A stretch of 64,000 nucleotides of DNA from Patulibacter sp052039575 (GTDB taxonomy: Bacteria; Actinomycetota; Thermoleophilia; Solirubrobacterales; Solirubrobacteraceae), in the NCBI GenBank assembly GCA_052039575.1, contig JBQGEK010000144.1, forward strand, positions 1 through 64,000. Reading direction: 5' to 3'. Below are positions 24,932 to 33,959 of this stretch, in pieces (the first letter of the stretch is position 1; every line of letters begins with the position of its first letter). The notes beneath the pieces are model-generated. The model made no database searches. It was not told the origin of the DNA and saw only the letters and a program-made list of their open reading frames with translations. The position numbers and the translations under genes are program-made.

Positions 24932-26162
24932 TACGCTGATTCGTGAATTCGTGGAACTCTCCGAATCCGGCCATCCCGAATCGCCCGTCGCGTTCGGGGC
25001 CGCACGGACGGTCGGAGTGGGCTCCCGTCCAGAGACAGTCGCCGGCCCGACGTTGCGGTCTCGACGGATCGTCTTCACGCACGGTCCGTCGTCCTTGAAC
25101 CGCCGCGCCTTGGTCGCGGGGGGGTGCCCGACTGGCAGACCACCCGCGACGCCGGGCGCAGCGCCGGCCGCGGATCACGCGCTCGACGTTCTTCACCTTG
25201 TCGCGGCGATCGACCGTCGCGACGTCACGACCCGGCCCGCCGTCGATCGTGTCGACCTTGCCGTTGCGCGAGAAGATCCGATCGTTGCCCGGCCCCGCCT
25301 TGATCGTGGTCACGCCCGACCCGGCGGTGATCCGGTCGTTGCCCGCCCCGCCCTCGATCGTCGTGCGTCCCGGGCCACCGACCAGGATGTCGTTGCCCGA
25401 TCCGCCCTTGATGATGACGCGAGTCCGGACGCGGACGGTGATCTTGTCGTTGCCTGCACCGCCGTCGACCCGTGTGGTCTTGATCCGGATCCGACGGTTC
25501 GAGGACTGCCGGACGGTGGCCGCGGTCCGCACCGTGACCGTGTCGCGTCCGCCGCCCGCCCGGATGTCGCTGCCTGCTCCGACCGATACGCGATCAGCAC
25601 CGTTGCCGCCGCGGACGACCTGGTTCGGACCGGGAGCCGTCACGGTGCCGCCGCGGTTGCCGAGCGTGACGTTGTTGGCCGCGCCGCTGGCCCGCACCGT
25701 CGCGCTCGCACCGGTCGCCCGCACCGTGTTGTTGCTGCCCGAGAGCGTGACCCGCGAGCGCTCGCCGGTCAGGGTGACCCGGTTGCGGTCGCCGCCGAGC
25801 GTGACCGCGCTCCGGGGGCCGCTGGCGGAGATCGTGTTGCCGCCGCCGCTCAGCTCGATCGTCACCGGCTGGTTGCCGGTGACCACCAGGTTGTAGTTGC
25901 CGCCGTCGCCGCTGATCGTGACCGGTGCGGACGTGGCGTCGATCGGCGTCGGGGTGCCGTCGCCGGCCGGCGGCAGGACCACCTCGGTCGGCGGTGCCGG
26001 CGGCGGGGGCGGCGGCGGGTCGTCGGGGACCCACGTGCAGTAGGCCGGATTGGTGACGCCCGGTGGGCAGACGAGCGCAGCGGTCGCCAGCGTGCCGCTG
26101 CTGGCGCTGAACGCCGCCCCGAACGCGACGACCGTGACGGCCGCCGTGAACTTCTTCTGCAC
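24924..26162 (-). CDS. secreted RTX-like beta-roll protein
   Basis: GTG 26160-26162 with GAGGAG five bases upstream gives 412 residues. A signal peptide (MQKKFTAAVTVVAFGAAFSA ...) is followed by a short Cys-containing part and a Pro run (DDPPPPPPPAPP). Residues ~75-190 are a Val/Thr/Asn-rich parallel-beta region, and ~190-320 hold calcium-type nonapeptide repeats (GGAGNDKI, GGSGNDILVGG, GGAGNDRI, GPGNDRIFS, GGPGRD). The last ~85 residues (after VERVIRG) are Arg-rich, unlike the rest. They begin near a run of seven Gs (25118-25124), so a frameshift or an earlier true end is possible. Likely extracellular and calcium-binding. Confidence 0.75.
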   Translation of the reverse strand: MQKKFTAAVTVVAFGAAFSASSGTLATAALVCPPGVTNPAYCTWVPDDPPPPPPPAPPTEVVLPPAGDGTPTPIDATSAPVTISGDGGNYNLVVTGNQPVTIELSGGGNTISASGPRSAVTLGGDRNRVTLTGERSRVTLSGSNNTVRATGASATVRASGAANNVTLGNRGGTVTAPGPNQVVRGGNGADRVSVGAGSDIRAGGGRDTVTVRTAATVRQSSNRRIRIKTTRVDGGAGNDKITVRVRTRVIIKGGSGNDILVGGPGRTTIEGGAGNDRITAGSGVTTIKAGPGNDRIFSRNGKVDTIDGGPGRDVATVDRRDKVKNVERVIRGRRCARRRGWSASRAPPRDQGAAVQGRRTVREDDPSRPQRRAGDCLWTGAHSDRPCGPERDGRFGMAGFGEFHEFTNQRIA

Positions 26163-26309
26163 GAGAACTCCTCTACAGGTGGATGCCGTGGGGCGCGAGT
26201 GCACCCGTTGCTGTGATGTACGCGGGACCGCCAGGATTCCTGACACCGGACCGATCCGACGTCGCTCCCCACCGAACCCGTCGCCCTCGGATGGTCCTGA
26301 CGAGGGTGA

Positions 26310-27734
26310 CTAGCGACGGACGGCCGGGGCCGGCGCACCGCTCCAGACGTAGCTCCGCTCGTTGCCCAGCACCGCGCGGACGACCTGGGTGCGGCGGACC
26401 GGGACCGTGGTCTGCCCCACCCCACCCGCTCGCGCCGCGATCCGGCGAACGGTCGTCCAGCGGCCGGCCCGCCGCACCTGGACGCTGACCCGCCCCGCCG
26501 CCGGCGCGCGCCACCACACCCGCAGGCGGTCGCCCGTGCGGCCGGTGACCACCAGCGGGAAGCGGAACGCCTGGGCCGACGGCTTGCGCGTGCCGTCGAG
26601 CCGGTACATGCCCGACTGGTAGGTCGCGGCGTAGCTCGGCGTCGGGGCGGCGTCGCGCAGCAGGTACCAGATCACCGTGTCGGCGCCCTGGTCCCAGGCC
26701 CGCCACAGCAGCTCGGCGATCCAGCGCGAGAGTTGGGCCGTCGGCACGCCGCGGGGGTCGGGCGGGGCGGAGTCGTAGGAGACCTCGGTGACCCACAGCT
26801 TCGGGGTCCGTGGACCGACGTTCCCGACCCGTCGCGCGGCGCGGACGACCCGCGTCAGCTTGCCGAGGTCCGGGACCGTCGCGTCGTCCGCGTTGAGCGC
26901 CGGGCTCGACGGCTTGCGGACCGCGTAGGGGTGGTGCGCGATCACGTCGACGGTGGTGCGCTGGCGGCAGCTGCGCCGCAGCTTGCTGTCGACGCAGAGC
27001 ATCGATCGGAGGAACGCGACCGGCGGCATCCGCTTGCCGCTGGTGGTCCGGTAGTCCCCGAACGGCGCGAGTCCGGCGGCGGCCACGGTCGCCCGCGGCT
27101 GGACCGCCTTGATCGCCCGGTAGCCGGCGTTGACGAGCTCGCGAAAGCGGCCCGGGGCGAACGGCCGCCCCCGCTCCCACTGCGGCGCCAGGTACGTGTC
27201 GAGGTTCGGCTCGTTCCACAGCTGGAACGACGTAACCCGCGGCAGGGGTTGCCCCGTGGCGTCGCGGAAGCTGCCGGAGTAGCGCCGCGCGACCGCGGTC
27301 ACGAACTGGCCGTACGCCCCGACGTCGGGCTTCCAGCTGCCGCGGCCGACCCCGGATCGGCGGCCGCTGCCCTCCGCCCAGGTCGGCGCACGCGTGACAT
27401 TGACGATCGGGCGGAGCCCGGCGGCAACGGCGGCGCGGACTCGGACGTCCAACGCGACGAACGCGTAGCCCTCCCAGCCGGGATCGGCGGCCTGGTCGGC
27501 GGGCGGCGGGGTCGGCGCCGCCGTATCCCACGAGAGGTCGATGCGCACCGTAGCCGCGCCTGCCTGGAGGGCGCGACCGAACCACGTCGAGCGGTCGTCG
27601 CCGCCGAAGGCACCGCCGTCGAGAAACCCCGTGACGAGCGTGGACGGGGTCGCGGCCTTCGCCGTTGTCCCTGCGCCGACGACCGCGAGGATCACCGCCG
27701 CGGTGACCCGGAGCAGCCAGCGTCGCCCGCCCAA
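26310..27734 (-). CDS. secreted clan GH-A glycoside hydrolase (PslG/GH39-like)
   Basis: I choose the TTG at 27732-27734, six bases after AGGAGA; GTG 27752 is the alternative. Export signal: WLLRVTAAVILAVVGAGTTA. The (beta/alpha)8 barrel has a first strand AATVRIDLSWD, acid/base Glu in FQLWNEPNLD (~173) and nucleophile Glu in LWVTEVSYDS (~315), the spacing of clan GH-A. A C-terminal Ig-like beta-domain starts near residue 385. PslG-type enzymes trim or release exopolysaccharide beside Wzy/WaaL genes, and here a WaaL-like gene lies 600 bp away on the other strand. Substrate unknown. Confidence 0.85.
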   Translation of the reverse strand: MGGRRWLLRVTAAVILAVVGAGTTAKAATPSTLVTGFLDGGAFGGDDRSTWFGRALQAGAATVRIDLSWDTAAPTPPPADQAADPGWEGYAFVALDVRVRAAVAAGLRPIVNVTRAPTWAEGSGRRSGVGRGSWKPDVGAYGQFVTAVARRYSGSFRDATGQPLPRVTSFQLWNEPNLDTYLAPQWERGRPFAPGRFRELVNAGYRAIKAVQPRATVAAAGLAPFGDYRTTSGKRMPPVAFLRSMLCVDSKLRRSCRQRTTVDVIAHHPYAVRKPSSPALNADDATVPDLGKLTRVVRAARRVGNVGPRTPKLWVTEVSYDSAPPDPRGVPTAQLSRWIAELLWRAWDQGADTVIWYLLRDAAPTPSYAATYQSGMYRLDGTRKPSAQAFRFPLVVTGRTGDRLRVWWRAPAAGRVSVQVRRAGRWTTVRRIAARAGGVGQTTVPVRRTQVVRAVLGNERSYVWSGAPAPAVRR

Positions 27735-27761
27735 CGTCTGTCTCCTGCGCACCGGACGTGG

Positions 27762-28307
27762 CTACCGCGCAACGCGGGTGCGAAGGATCAACCCGATGCC
27801 GACCAGGCCGGCGGCGGCGGCGAGCAGGACCCAGATCGGAACCGGCCCGACGGTGGTGGCCGCGGCGGCCGGAGCGATCGGGCGCGTGTCGGCTTCGGGA
27901 CTGCTCCCCGTCGTCGCTCGATCGCGGCCGTCGGCGGAGGACGAGGTGCTCGGGCCCTTGGACGACGAGCCGGGCGAGCGCTCGGGCGTCGTTGCGCCGC
28001 CCGCTGGCCCGCCGGTTGCGTCGCCTTCCGTCCCGGAGGACCGCGGCACCCCACCCGCACGCTCGATCGCCCGGGCGAGCCGCTCTCCGTCGCGCCCCTC
28101 CCGGCTGAGCCGCTCACGATCTCGGCGGCTGAGCTCGCGCGCGTTGCCACCCGCCGGCGGCAACGACTCGCGGTACTGGTCGACCGCGGAGTTCCCGGGG
28201 GGCGCCTCCGATCGCGGCGGTCCGCTCTGCGCGAGCACTGGCGCCGCACCGGCCGCCGACAGCACGACCGACAGCAGAAGCACGGCAGCTCGACGCAACA
28301 CGCTCAC
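27762..28307 (-). CDS. secreted, C-terminally anchored small surface protein
   Basis: Start GTG 28305-28307, five bases after a TATACC -10 box; GTG 28301 is an alternative. A signal peptide (LRRAAVLLLSVVLSAAGAAP ... LAQ) precedes a hydrophilic, Arg/Glu- then Ser/Gly/Ala-rich stalk. A C-terminal hydrophobic helix (VPIWVLLAAAAGLVGIGLIL) with the tail RTRVAR acts as a membrane anchor; there is no LPxTG box. It is 27 bp upstream of the glycosidase in the same direction, so they form an operon. The stalk-like form suggests a surface spacer. Confidence 0.65.
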   Translation of the reverse strand: MSVLRRAAVLLLSVVLSAAGAAPVLAQSGPPRSEAPPGNSAVDQYRESLPPAGGNARELSRRDRERLSREGRDGERLARAIERAGGVPRSSGTEGDATGGPAGGATTPERSPGSSSKGPSTSSSADGRDRATTGSSPEADTRPIAPAAAATTVGPVPIWVLLAAAAGLVGIGLILRTRVAR

Positions 28308-28312
28308 GTCCA

Positions 28313-28318
28313 GGTATA
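28313..28318 (-). promoter_or_regulatory. -10 box of the anchored surface protein gene
   Basis: Minus-strand TATACC, five bases before GTG 28307; probably leaderless. Confidence 0.4.
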
Positions 28319-28327
28319 CGAACCGGA

Positions 28328-28343
28328 TGTCAGGTTTCTGACA
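28328..28343. promoter_or_regulatory. inverted repeat in the divergent EPS promoter region
   Basis: TGTCAG-GTTT-CTGACA, a perfect 6-bp inverted repeat with 4-bp centre, midway between the divergent starts at 28307 (minus) and 28365 (plus). Its position and symmetry suit an operator for a dimeric regulator acting on both genes. Confidence 0.5.
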
Positions 28344-28364
28344 CGTCGGACGTATGGGGGCCTG

Positions 28365-30344
28365 ATGCCGGCAGTTCTCACGGTGTCGTCGTCGGCGCCC
28401 CCGCGAGCGCTGACGACGCTCGGCCGCTCCATCCCACCCGTCGCGGCGGTTGCTGCCGGAGCGGGCCCGGTGCTGCTGCTCGGCTTCAGCCAGGGCGGCT
28501 ATCCGGTGCACGTCGTGGCCGGCTACGGCGTTGCTCTCTGGTGGCTGCTCCTCGTCGGCATGCTCACGCGCGCGATCCCGCGGGCACGACCAACCGCACT
28601 CGGCGGGGTCGCACTCGCCGCCATCACGCTGCTCGCCGTCTGGGGCGGGATCTCGCTGACCTGGAGCGCCGCTCCGGAGCGAGGCCTTACCGAGCTGGCG
28701 CGCGCCCTCGTCGCGGGCGGCAGCTTGCTGCTCGGCATGAGCGCGGTGCGAGCCGGGCAGGGCCGCGCACTCGCCGGCGGCGTGCTGCTGGGCTTGAGCG
28801 CGATCGTCGGCGCGGCGGCGTTGTCGCGTCTGCAACCGAGCCTGTTCCCCGGTGCCGAGCAGACGGCGAGCTACCTCGGGGGCGCCGCCCGTCGAACCTC
28901 GTGGCCCCTGAACTACTGGAACACGATCGCGGCCGCGGCCGCGATGGCGATCCCGCTTGCGGTGACGCTCGCCACGCGTACGGGGAACCGCTGGCTGTCA
29001 GGCCTGGCGGTGGCACCGATCCCGCTACTGGCGCTGGGACTGGCGTTCACCCTCTCGCGCGGTGGAGTCGTGGCGCTCGCGATCGGGCTGGCGGCGACCG
29101 TCGCGCTGACGGCGCCGCGACCGGTGGTGCTCCGCACGATGATCGCGCCGGCCCTGGCAACCGGCATCGTCCTCGGCGTCGCGCTGAGCTCGGCCGCCGT
29201 GACCGACGCCGTCGGCGGACCACAGCAGAGCGACGCCGGCCGTCACATCCTGCTCGTCGCGGCATTCAGCACGATCGGCCTTGCGTTGGTCCAGTCGGGC
29301 CTGGCGTCGGCCGACGCGGCGCACTGGGCCCCGCGGTTCCGGCGCACGTCGCGCCGCTCCGCGGGAGTGATCTCGAGCGCCGCCGTACTCCTGGTCCTCG
29401 TCGGCTTGCTGGCGGCCGGTGCCCCGGACCGCGTCGCGGACGGCTGGGACCGCTTCCGGGCACCCACGGTCGCGACCGACGGCACCGACGCCAACTCGAT
29501 CGACCGGCTGGGCAGCATCAGCAGCAACGGCCGGTACCAGATCTGGTCGGGCGCGATCGACGCCTTCGAGTCCGCGCCGTTGCGGGGCATCGGGCTGGGG
29601 GCATGGGATTCGTGGTGGAACTCGCGCCGCGGGGAGATCGGCTTCGTCCGGAACGCTCACTCCCAACCGTTCGAGCTCCTGGCCGAGACGGGCCTGATCG
29701 GGGCGCTGCTCTTCCTGGCACTGCTGGGCGCGCCGCTGACCGCCGCCGCCGGCGCAGCGTGGCGCCGACGCCCCCCGCTGCCCGACGCCGCGGTCGCCGG
29801 CCCCCCCTTGGCGGCGTTCACCTTCGGAGTACTCGTCGACTGGCACTGGCAGGTGACCGCACTGGCGGTGGCGGCGATGACGCTGATGGCAGTCGCGCTC
29901 TCCCGCCCGGGTGATCCGGTGCCCGCTGCCGACGGACCGCCGTCTTGGCGCCGCACCCTGGGGGCGGCGCTTCTGACGATCGTCGCCGTCGGATCGATCG
30001 CCGTCCTGGCGGTCGCCTTGGTCGCGCCCCAGGCGGTGGAGTCCAGCCGCCAGGCCGCGGCACGTGGCGACGTCGACGCGGCGGCCAAGGCCGCCGACGA
30101 CGGGGCCGCGGCGGCGTCGTTCGCCACCAGCCCGCTATTGCAGCGCGCGATGGTCGCCGAGCAGGCCGGTGATCTGCCGGCCGCGGCAGCCGCCGCGAGC
30201 GAGGCGACTCGCCGGTCTCCGACTGACTGGCGGCCGTGGTTCGTCCTCGCCCGGGTCCGAACGGCACGGGGCGAACCGGCCCTCGCGGTCCGCGCGTTCC
30301 GCGAGGCGCGCCGTCTCAACCCTCATTCGTCTCTGCTGCGATGA
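28365..30344 (+). CDS. O-antigen ligase/polymerase (WaaL/Wzy_C family) with TPR-like C-terminus
   Basis: A 659-residue polytopic membrane protein starting MPAVLTVSSSAPPRALTT. About a dozen hydrophobic spans are seen between residues ~25 and ~520. The Wzy_C signature is clear near 385-450: NGRYQIWSGAIDAF, then PLRGIGLGAWDSWW, then VRNAHSQPFELLAETGLIGA, including the conserved His of the ligase loop. After a last helix (~545-565) a soluble ~95-residue part holds two TPR-like motifs (LLQRAMVAEQAGDLPAAAAA; FVLARVRTARGEPALAVRAF). Such proteins link or polymerise lipid-linked glycan outside the membrane. The next gene's ATG overlaps its stop. Confidence 0.88.
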   Translation: MPAVLTVSSSAPPRALTTLGRSIPPVAAVAAGAGPVLLLGFSQGGYPVHVVAGYGVALWWLLLVGMLTRAIPRARPTALGGVALAAITLLAVWGGISLTWSAAPERGLTELARALVAGGSLLLGMSAVRAGQGRALAGGVLLGLSAIVGAAALSRLQPSLFPGAEQTASYLGGAARRTSWPLNYWNTIAAAAAMAIPLAVTLATRTGNRWLSGLAVAPIPLLALGLAFTLSRGGVVALAIGLAATVALTAPRPVVLRTMIAPALATGIVLGVALSSAAVTDAVGGPQQSDAGRHILLVAAFSTIGLALVQSGLASADAAHWAPRFRRTSRRSAGVISSAAVLLVLVGLLAAGAPDRVADGWDRFRAPTVATDGTDANSIDRLGSISSNGRYQIWSGAIDAFESAPLRGIGLGAWDSWWNSRRGEIGFVRNAHSQPFELLAETGLIGALLFLALLGAPLTAAAGAAWRRRPPLPDAAVAGPPLAAFTFGVLVDWHWQVTALAVAAMTLMAVALSRPGDPVPAADGPPSWRRTLGAALLTIVAVGSIAVLAVALVAPQAVESSRQAAARGDVDAAAKAADDGAAAASFATSPLLQRAMVAEQAGDLPAAAAAASEATRRSPTDWRPWFVLARVRTARGEPALAVRAFREARRLNPHSSLLR

Positions 30345-30559
30345 CCGACGACGCATTCGATCCCGAGATCGCGGAGCTCGCCGACCGCCTCGACGCCGTG
30401 CGGCCGCGCTCGAGCCGCGGGCTGCGTCAACGGGTCCGCAGCGTCCTCGACGCCGGATTGCGGCGTCAGGCGCTGCGACGGCAGTCCGTGTGGTTGGTGA
30501 CGGCCGGCGCGCTCACCCTCGGGGTAGCTGCGGTGTTGGCGCTCAACGCACCGACGTGA
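30341..30559 (+). CDS. small single-span membrane protein, 72 aa
   Basis: ATG 30341 overlaps the stop of the ligase gene (ATGA), showing translational coupling. Residues 1-48 are soluble and basic/acidic (FDPEIAELADRLDAVRPRSS, RGLRQRVRSVLDAGL), then one helix (VWLVTAGALTLGVAAVLALN) ends the protein. Its 3' end overlaps the convergent ECF sigma gene by 17 bp. Size and topology resemble minimal anti-sigma-like or assembly proteins, but no zinc-binding HxxxCxxC motif is present. Confidence 0.65.
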   Translation: MTDDAFDPEIAELADRLDAVRPRSSRGLRQRVRSVLDAGLRRQALRRQSVWLVTAGALTLGVAAVLALNAPT

Positions 30560-31058
30560 CGTCACCGATCTGTTGCCGGATACGGCGCAGAGCGCGTGAC
30601 AGTATTTGGTGGACGTTCGCTTCACTCGTGCCCATCACGTTCGCGATCTCGCGGCCGGAGAGGTCCCCACCGAAGCGCAGCCCGATCACGTGCCGTTCAC
30701 GCGGCGACAACGCCTCCAGCGCCTCCTGCAACGCCGGGGGAAGCCCCTCGGACGGGCGGTCGACCGCTACCAGCTGACCAATCGCCTCGTCGTCGGCCTC
30801 CGGCAACGGCTGCTCGCATCGACGGCCCTGTCGGCGGTAGTGGTCGATCAGCACGTTCTCAGCGATCGTGAACGTCCAGGTCGCCAGGCTGCCGCGCGCC
30901 TCGTCGAACCGGCCTGCGTGGCGGACGATCCGCTCGAACGTCGTGGCCGTGAGGTCCTCCGCCTCGTCCGATCGGGACAGCCGATAGGCGAAGAACGCGT
31001 ACACGCGGTCTACGTAAAGTTCGTAAACGCGAGTGACATCTAGCACGACGATCGCCAC
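30543..31058 (-). CDS. ECF-type RNA polymerase sigma factor
   Basis: A 171-residue ECF sigma factor. Region 2 runs VYELYVDRVYAFFAYRLSRS, then DEAEDLTATTFERIVRHAGR and SLATWTFTIAENVLIDHYRR. Region 4 is LSPRERHVIGLRFGGDLSGR, then EIANVMGTSEANVHQILSRA. Start GTG 31056-31058; no clear Shine-Dalgarno, so it may be leaderless. It is divergent from the EPS priming-transferase gene and next to polysaccharide genes, so it may control EPS. No cognate anti-sigma with a ZAS motif is beside it, unless the small membrane protein fills that role. Confidence 0.92.
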   Translation of the reverse strand: MAIVVLDVTRVYELYVDRVYAFFAYRLSRSDEAEDLTATTFERIVRHAGRFDEARGSLATWTFTIAENVLIDHYRRQGRRCEQPLPEADDEAIGQLVAVDRPSEGLPPALQEALEALSPRERHVIGLRFGGDLSGREIANVMGTSEANVHQILSRALRRIRQQIGDVTSVR

Positions 31059-31141
31059 TCATCTGAGCGGAGGGATTCGTCACTCTACACCCAGCGAGAG
31101 CTAGCAGCTTTGGCCCTGCTGGCACAGTACGCCACCGACGA

Positions 31142-32743
31142 ATGATTCGCTTAACACTGAACCGAGCGCTATTCTTCGGCTTGGTCGTTTACGACCCTCA
31201 GCGCCAGTGTTCGCTGACGTCTCTTGGTCTCTTGCTGTCACCAGTTCACCAGTCGCAGGCGCCACACGCCCCGACCCTCACCCCGGCCACCGAGCAGCAA
31301 GACACCGAACCGCCTCGGGGCGCGCACAACCGTCAACCGTCGAGCGAGCCGCTCACCGCGGCCCACCGCCGCCGCTACGCCCGTGGTCGCATTCGCCAGG
31401 GCCTGCTCCTCGTAGCCGATGCTTTCGCGCTCACGGCCGCACTGACCGCCGCGGCGATCGCCACCGACTTCCCGTCGGGCAATTCCCTTGGATTCGCCGC
31501 ACCACTGCTCCTGATCCTGGTCTGGGTCGCCGCGCTCCACGTCTACGGCCTGTACCCGCGCGTACAGCGATACGTCACCGCTTCGACGCTCGACGAGCTG
31601 CCGCGACTGTTCCACGCATCGCTCGCGGCGTTCGTGATCGGATGGATACTGCTCACCGCGCTCGGCGGCACCGGACTGGGGACGCCGATGGCGCTGATCG
31701 GGGTAGTGACCGTGACGCTGGCGCCGGTCTTGCGCGCTTTGAATCGTCACCTCCATACGCGCGTCATGGGCCCGGAGCGCACGCTGATCGTGGGCAAGGG
31801 CTCGACCGTGGCAACCGTCGAGCGAGCGCTCCACGAGCGGCGCGACACGATCGTGGTCGGCCGTGCCGACCTCTCGGAAGGCTGGCACCGACCGTCGCCG
31901 TCGCCGGATCCGTCGACGTTGCAGACGCTGAGCGAGCTGGTCGTCGCGGATCAGATCGATCGGGTCCTGCTGGCAACCCATGAGCTGAGCGATTCGGCCG
32001 TCGGCGAGTTCCTGCACTGGAGCCGGCGGGCGCACGTCAGCCTGACCGTGCTGCCCGAGCACTTCGACGTCGTCGGCGTCGGAGCGACGATCGACCAGCT
32101 GCAGGGCGCGTCGGTGGTCTCGCTCCAGCCCCCACGGCTGTCCCGTACGTCCCGTGCGTTCAAGCGGACACTCGACATCGCGGGCGCCGCGTCGGGACTG
32201 CTGGTGCTGCTGCCGGTGATGACGCTGCTCGCCGTCGCGGTCCGGATCGACTCGCGGGGGCCGGTGCTGTTCCGACAGGACCGGGTCGGCCGCGGCGGAC
32301 GGAACTTCCAGCTGCTCAAGTTCCGCACGATGGTGCCGGACGCCGACGCGATGACCGAATCGCTGATGGTCCGCAGCTCGGATCCCAACTGGCTGCAGAT
32401 CGAGGACGACCCACGGGTCACCCGGATCGGACGAGTGCTGCGGGCAACGAGCCTCGACGAGCTGCCGCAGCTCTGGAACGTGCTGGTCGGCCACATGAGC
32501 CTGGTCGGGCCGCGCCCGTTGTCGGTCCGCGACGACGCCCGCGTCAACGGGTGGGCCCGGGGACGCCTCGACATCACGCCGGGCCTGACGGGCCTCTGGC
32601 AGGTGAGCGGCCGGAAGTCCGTGCCGTTCGAGGAGATGGTCAAGCTCGACTACCTCTACGTCAACAACTGGTCGGTCTGGGGAGACGTGAAGCTGCTGTT
32701 GCTGACGTTGCCGGCGGTCATCGCGGGCCGGGGCGCCCGATGA
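31142..32743 (+). CDS. EPS-priming polyprenyl glycosyl-phosphotransferase (WbaP/WcaJ-like)
   Basis: Up to 533 residues. Four or so N-terminal helices (~83-190) and a CoA-binding-like domain (~200-310) precede the bacterial sugar transferase domain: KRTLDIAGAASGLLVLLPVM, then GPVLFRQDRVGRGGRNFQLL, KFRTM, DELPQLWNVL, MSLVGPRP and ITPGLTGLWQVSGR. It moves sugar-1-phosphate from UDP-sugar to undecaprenyl phosphate at the inner face, the first EPS step. The first ~45 codons look leader-like, and a TATTCT box (31170-31175) lies within them, so the true start may be later. ATGA overlap with the following glycosyltransferase. Confidence 0.93.
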   Translation: MIRLTLNRALFFGLVVYDPQRQCSLTSLGLLLSPVHQSQAPHAPTLTPATEQQDTEPPRGAHNRQPSSEPLTAAHRRRYARGRIRQGLLLVADAFALTAALTAAAIATDFPSGNSLGFAAPLLLILVWVAALHVYGLYPRVQRYVTASTLDELPRLFHASLAAFVIGWILLTALGGTGLGTPMALIGVVTVTLAPVLRALNRHLHTRVMGPERTLIVGKGSTVATVERALHERRDTIVVGRADLSEGWHRPSPSPDPSTLQTLSELVVADQIDRVLLATHELSDSAVGEFLHWSRRAHVSLTVLPEHFDVVGVGATIDQLQGASVVSLQPPRLSRTSRAFKRTLDIAGAASGLLVLLPVMTLLAVAVRIDSRGPVLFRQDRVGRGGRNFQLLKFRTMVPDADAMTESLMVRSSDPNWLQIEDDPRVTRIGRVLRATSLDELPQLWNVLVGHMSLVGPRPLSVRDDARVNGWARGRLDITPGLTGLWQVSGRKSVPFEEMVKLDYLYVNNWSVWGDVKLLLLTLPAVIAGRGAR

Positions 32744-33822
32744 CGATCCTCGTCCACGACTACCTGCTCGTGAACCGGGGAGCTGAGCGCTGCCTGACGG
32801 AGCTCGCCGGGATGTTTCCCGACGCGCCGATCGCCTCGCTCCTGTACGACGAGCGGGTCTTCGATGAGGTGCTGGGCAAGGGGCGAGTGACGACGTCTCG
32901 CCTGCAGGCGCTCGGCGCCACCCAGGACAACTTCAAGCGTCTCCTGCCGTTGTTCACGCGCGCAACCGACCGGCTCGACGTGAGCGGACACGACGTCGTG
33001 ATCTCGAGTTCCAGTGCCTTCGCCCACGGCGTTTCGCCGGACCCGGGCGCGACGCACGTGTGCTACTGCTACACGCCGTTCCGCTACGCGTGGTACGAGC
33101 AGGCGCGGGCGGAACAGGAGTCGCCGCGGTGGGCGCGCCCGCTCGTACGCGCGACGCTCCGATCGATCCGGAAGTGGGACGTGCAGAAGGCCGCGCGCCC
33201 GACCCACTACGTCGCGATCAGCAAGATCTCGCAGGAACGCATCCGGCGCTACTGGAACCGCACTGCCCCGATCGTCTACCCACCGGTCGAGATCGATCGC
33301 TTCACGTCGGGCGACGCGGGAGACTTCTTCCTCTTCGTCGGCGAGATCGTCCGCCACAAGAACGTCGAACTCGCCCTCGAAGCTGCGGAGATCGCCGACG
33401 TGCCGATCAAGATCGTCGGCGGCGGCACTGACGAGCAACGACTGCGTCAACGCTACGGGAGACGGGCCGGCGTCGAGTTCCTCGGCAGAGTCCCGGACGA
33501 GGCACTGGCCGAGCTCTACAGCGGCTGCCGGGCGCTGGTCATGCCGAACATCGAGGAGTTCGGCATCACCGCGGTCGAAGCCCAGGCAGCCGGCAGGCCG
33601 GTGATCGCGGTCGACGCCGGCGGCGCCCGCGAGACGGTAGTCGCCGAATCGTCCGGGCTGTTCTTCGCTCCCGACGACGTCAACGGCCTGGCCGCCGCAT
33701 TGCGCCACCCGTTCCTCGACGACGTCGTTCCGGCCGACTGCGAGAGCAGCGCGGCACGGTTCTCGGTGGCGTCCTTCCGCGACGCGTTCCGGGCCGAGGT
33801 CGAGAACGCGATTGCTGCCTAG
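32740..33822 (+). CDS. GT4 glycosyltransferase
   Basis: A 360-residue GT-B glycosyltransferase, ATG overlapping the preceding stop. The N-terminal domain begins MTILVHDYLLVNRGAERCL (acceptor-side Gly-rich loop GAER), with CYCYTPFRYAWYEQAR as seen in mannosyltransferases of the WbaZ type. The C-terminal donor domain has FFLFVGEIVRHKNVELALEA, EFLGRVPDEALAELYSGCRA, and the E-x7-E motif EEFGITAVEAQAAGRPVIA. It adds a sugar, probably from a GDP- or UDP-donor, to the lipid-linked repeat unit. The next gene begins 137 bp later. Confidence 0.92.
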   Translation: MTILVHDYLLVNRGAERCLTELAGMFPDAPIASLLYDERVFDEVLGKGRVTTSRLQALGATQDNFKRLLPLFTRATDRLDVSGHDVVISSSSAFAHGVSPDPGATHVCYCYTPFRYAWYEQARAEQESPRWARPLVRATLRSIRKWDVQKAARPTHYVAISKISQERIRRYWNRTAPIVYPPVEIDRFTSGDAGDFFLFVGEIVRHKNVELALEAAEIADVPIKIVGGGTDEQRLRQRYGRRAGVEFLGRVPDEALAELYSGCRALVMPNIEEFGITAVEAQAAGRPVIAVDAGGARETVVAESSGLFFAPDDVNGLAAALRHPFLDDVVPADCESSAARFSVASFRDAFRAEVENAIAA

Positions 33823-33959
33823 CCTTCCTCTCCCCCGCCGGACCCCAGGTCGGCGACGTCGGCCCCATCCCCGCGACACGCATCAGCATGCGTCTCGCTC
33901 CCGTGGACATCGGTCGGCATCTCGCGCACGCGGGAACCCCCGGCGAACCGTGAACGGCC

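Noticed and set aside
27762..28307. Sortase-anchored (LPxTG) interpretation of the small surface protein
   Set aside because: It has a C-terminal hydrophobic helix and basic tail but no LPxTG-like motif.
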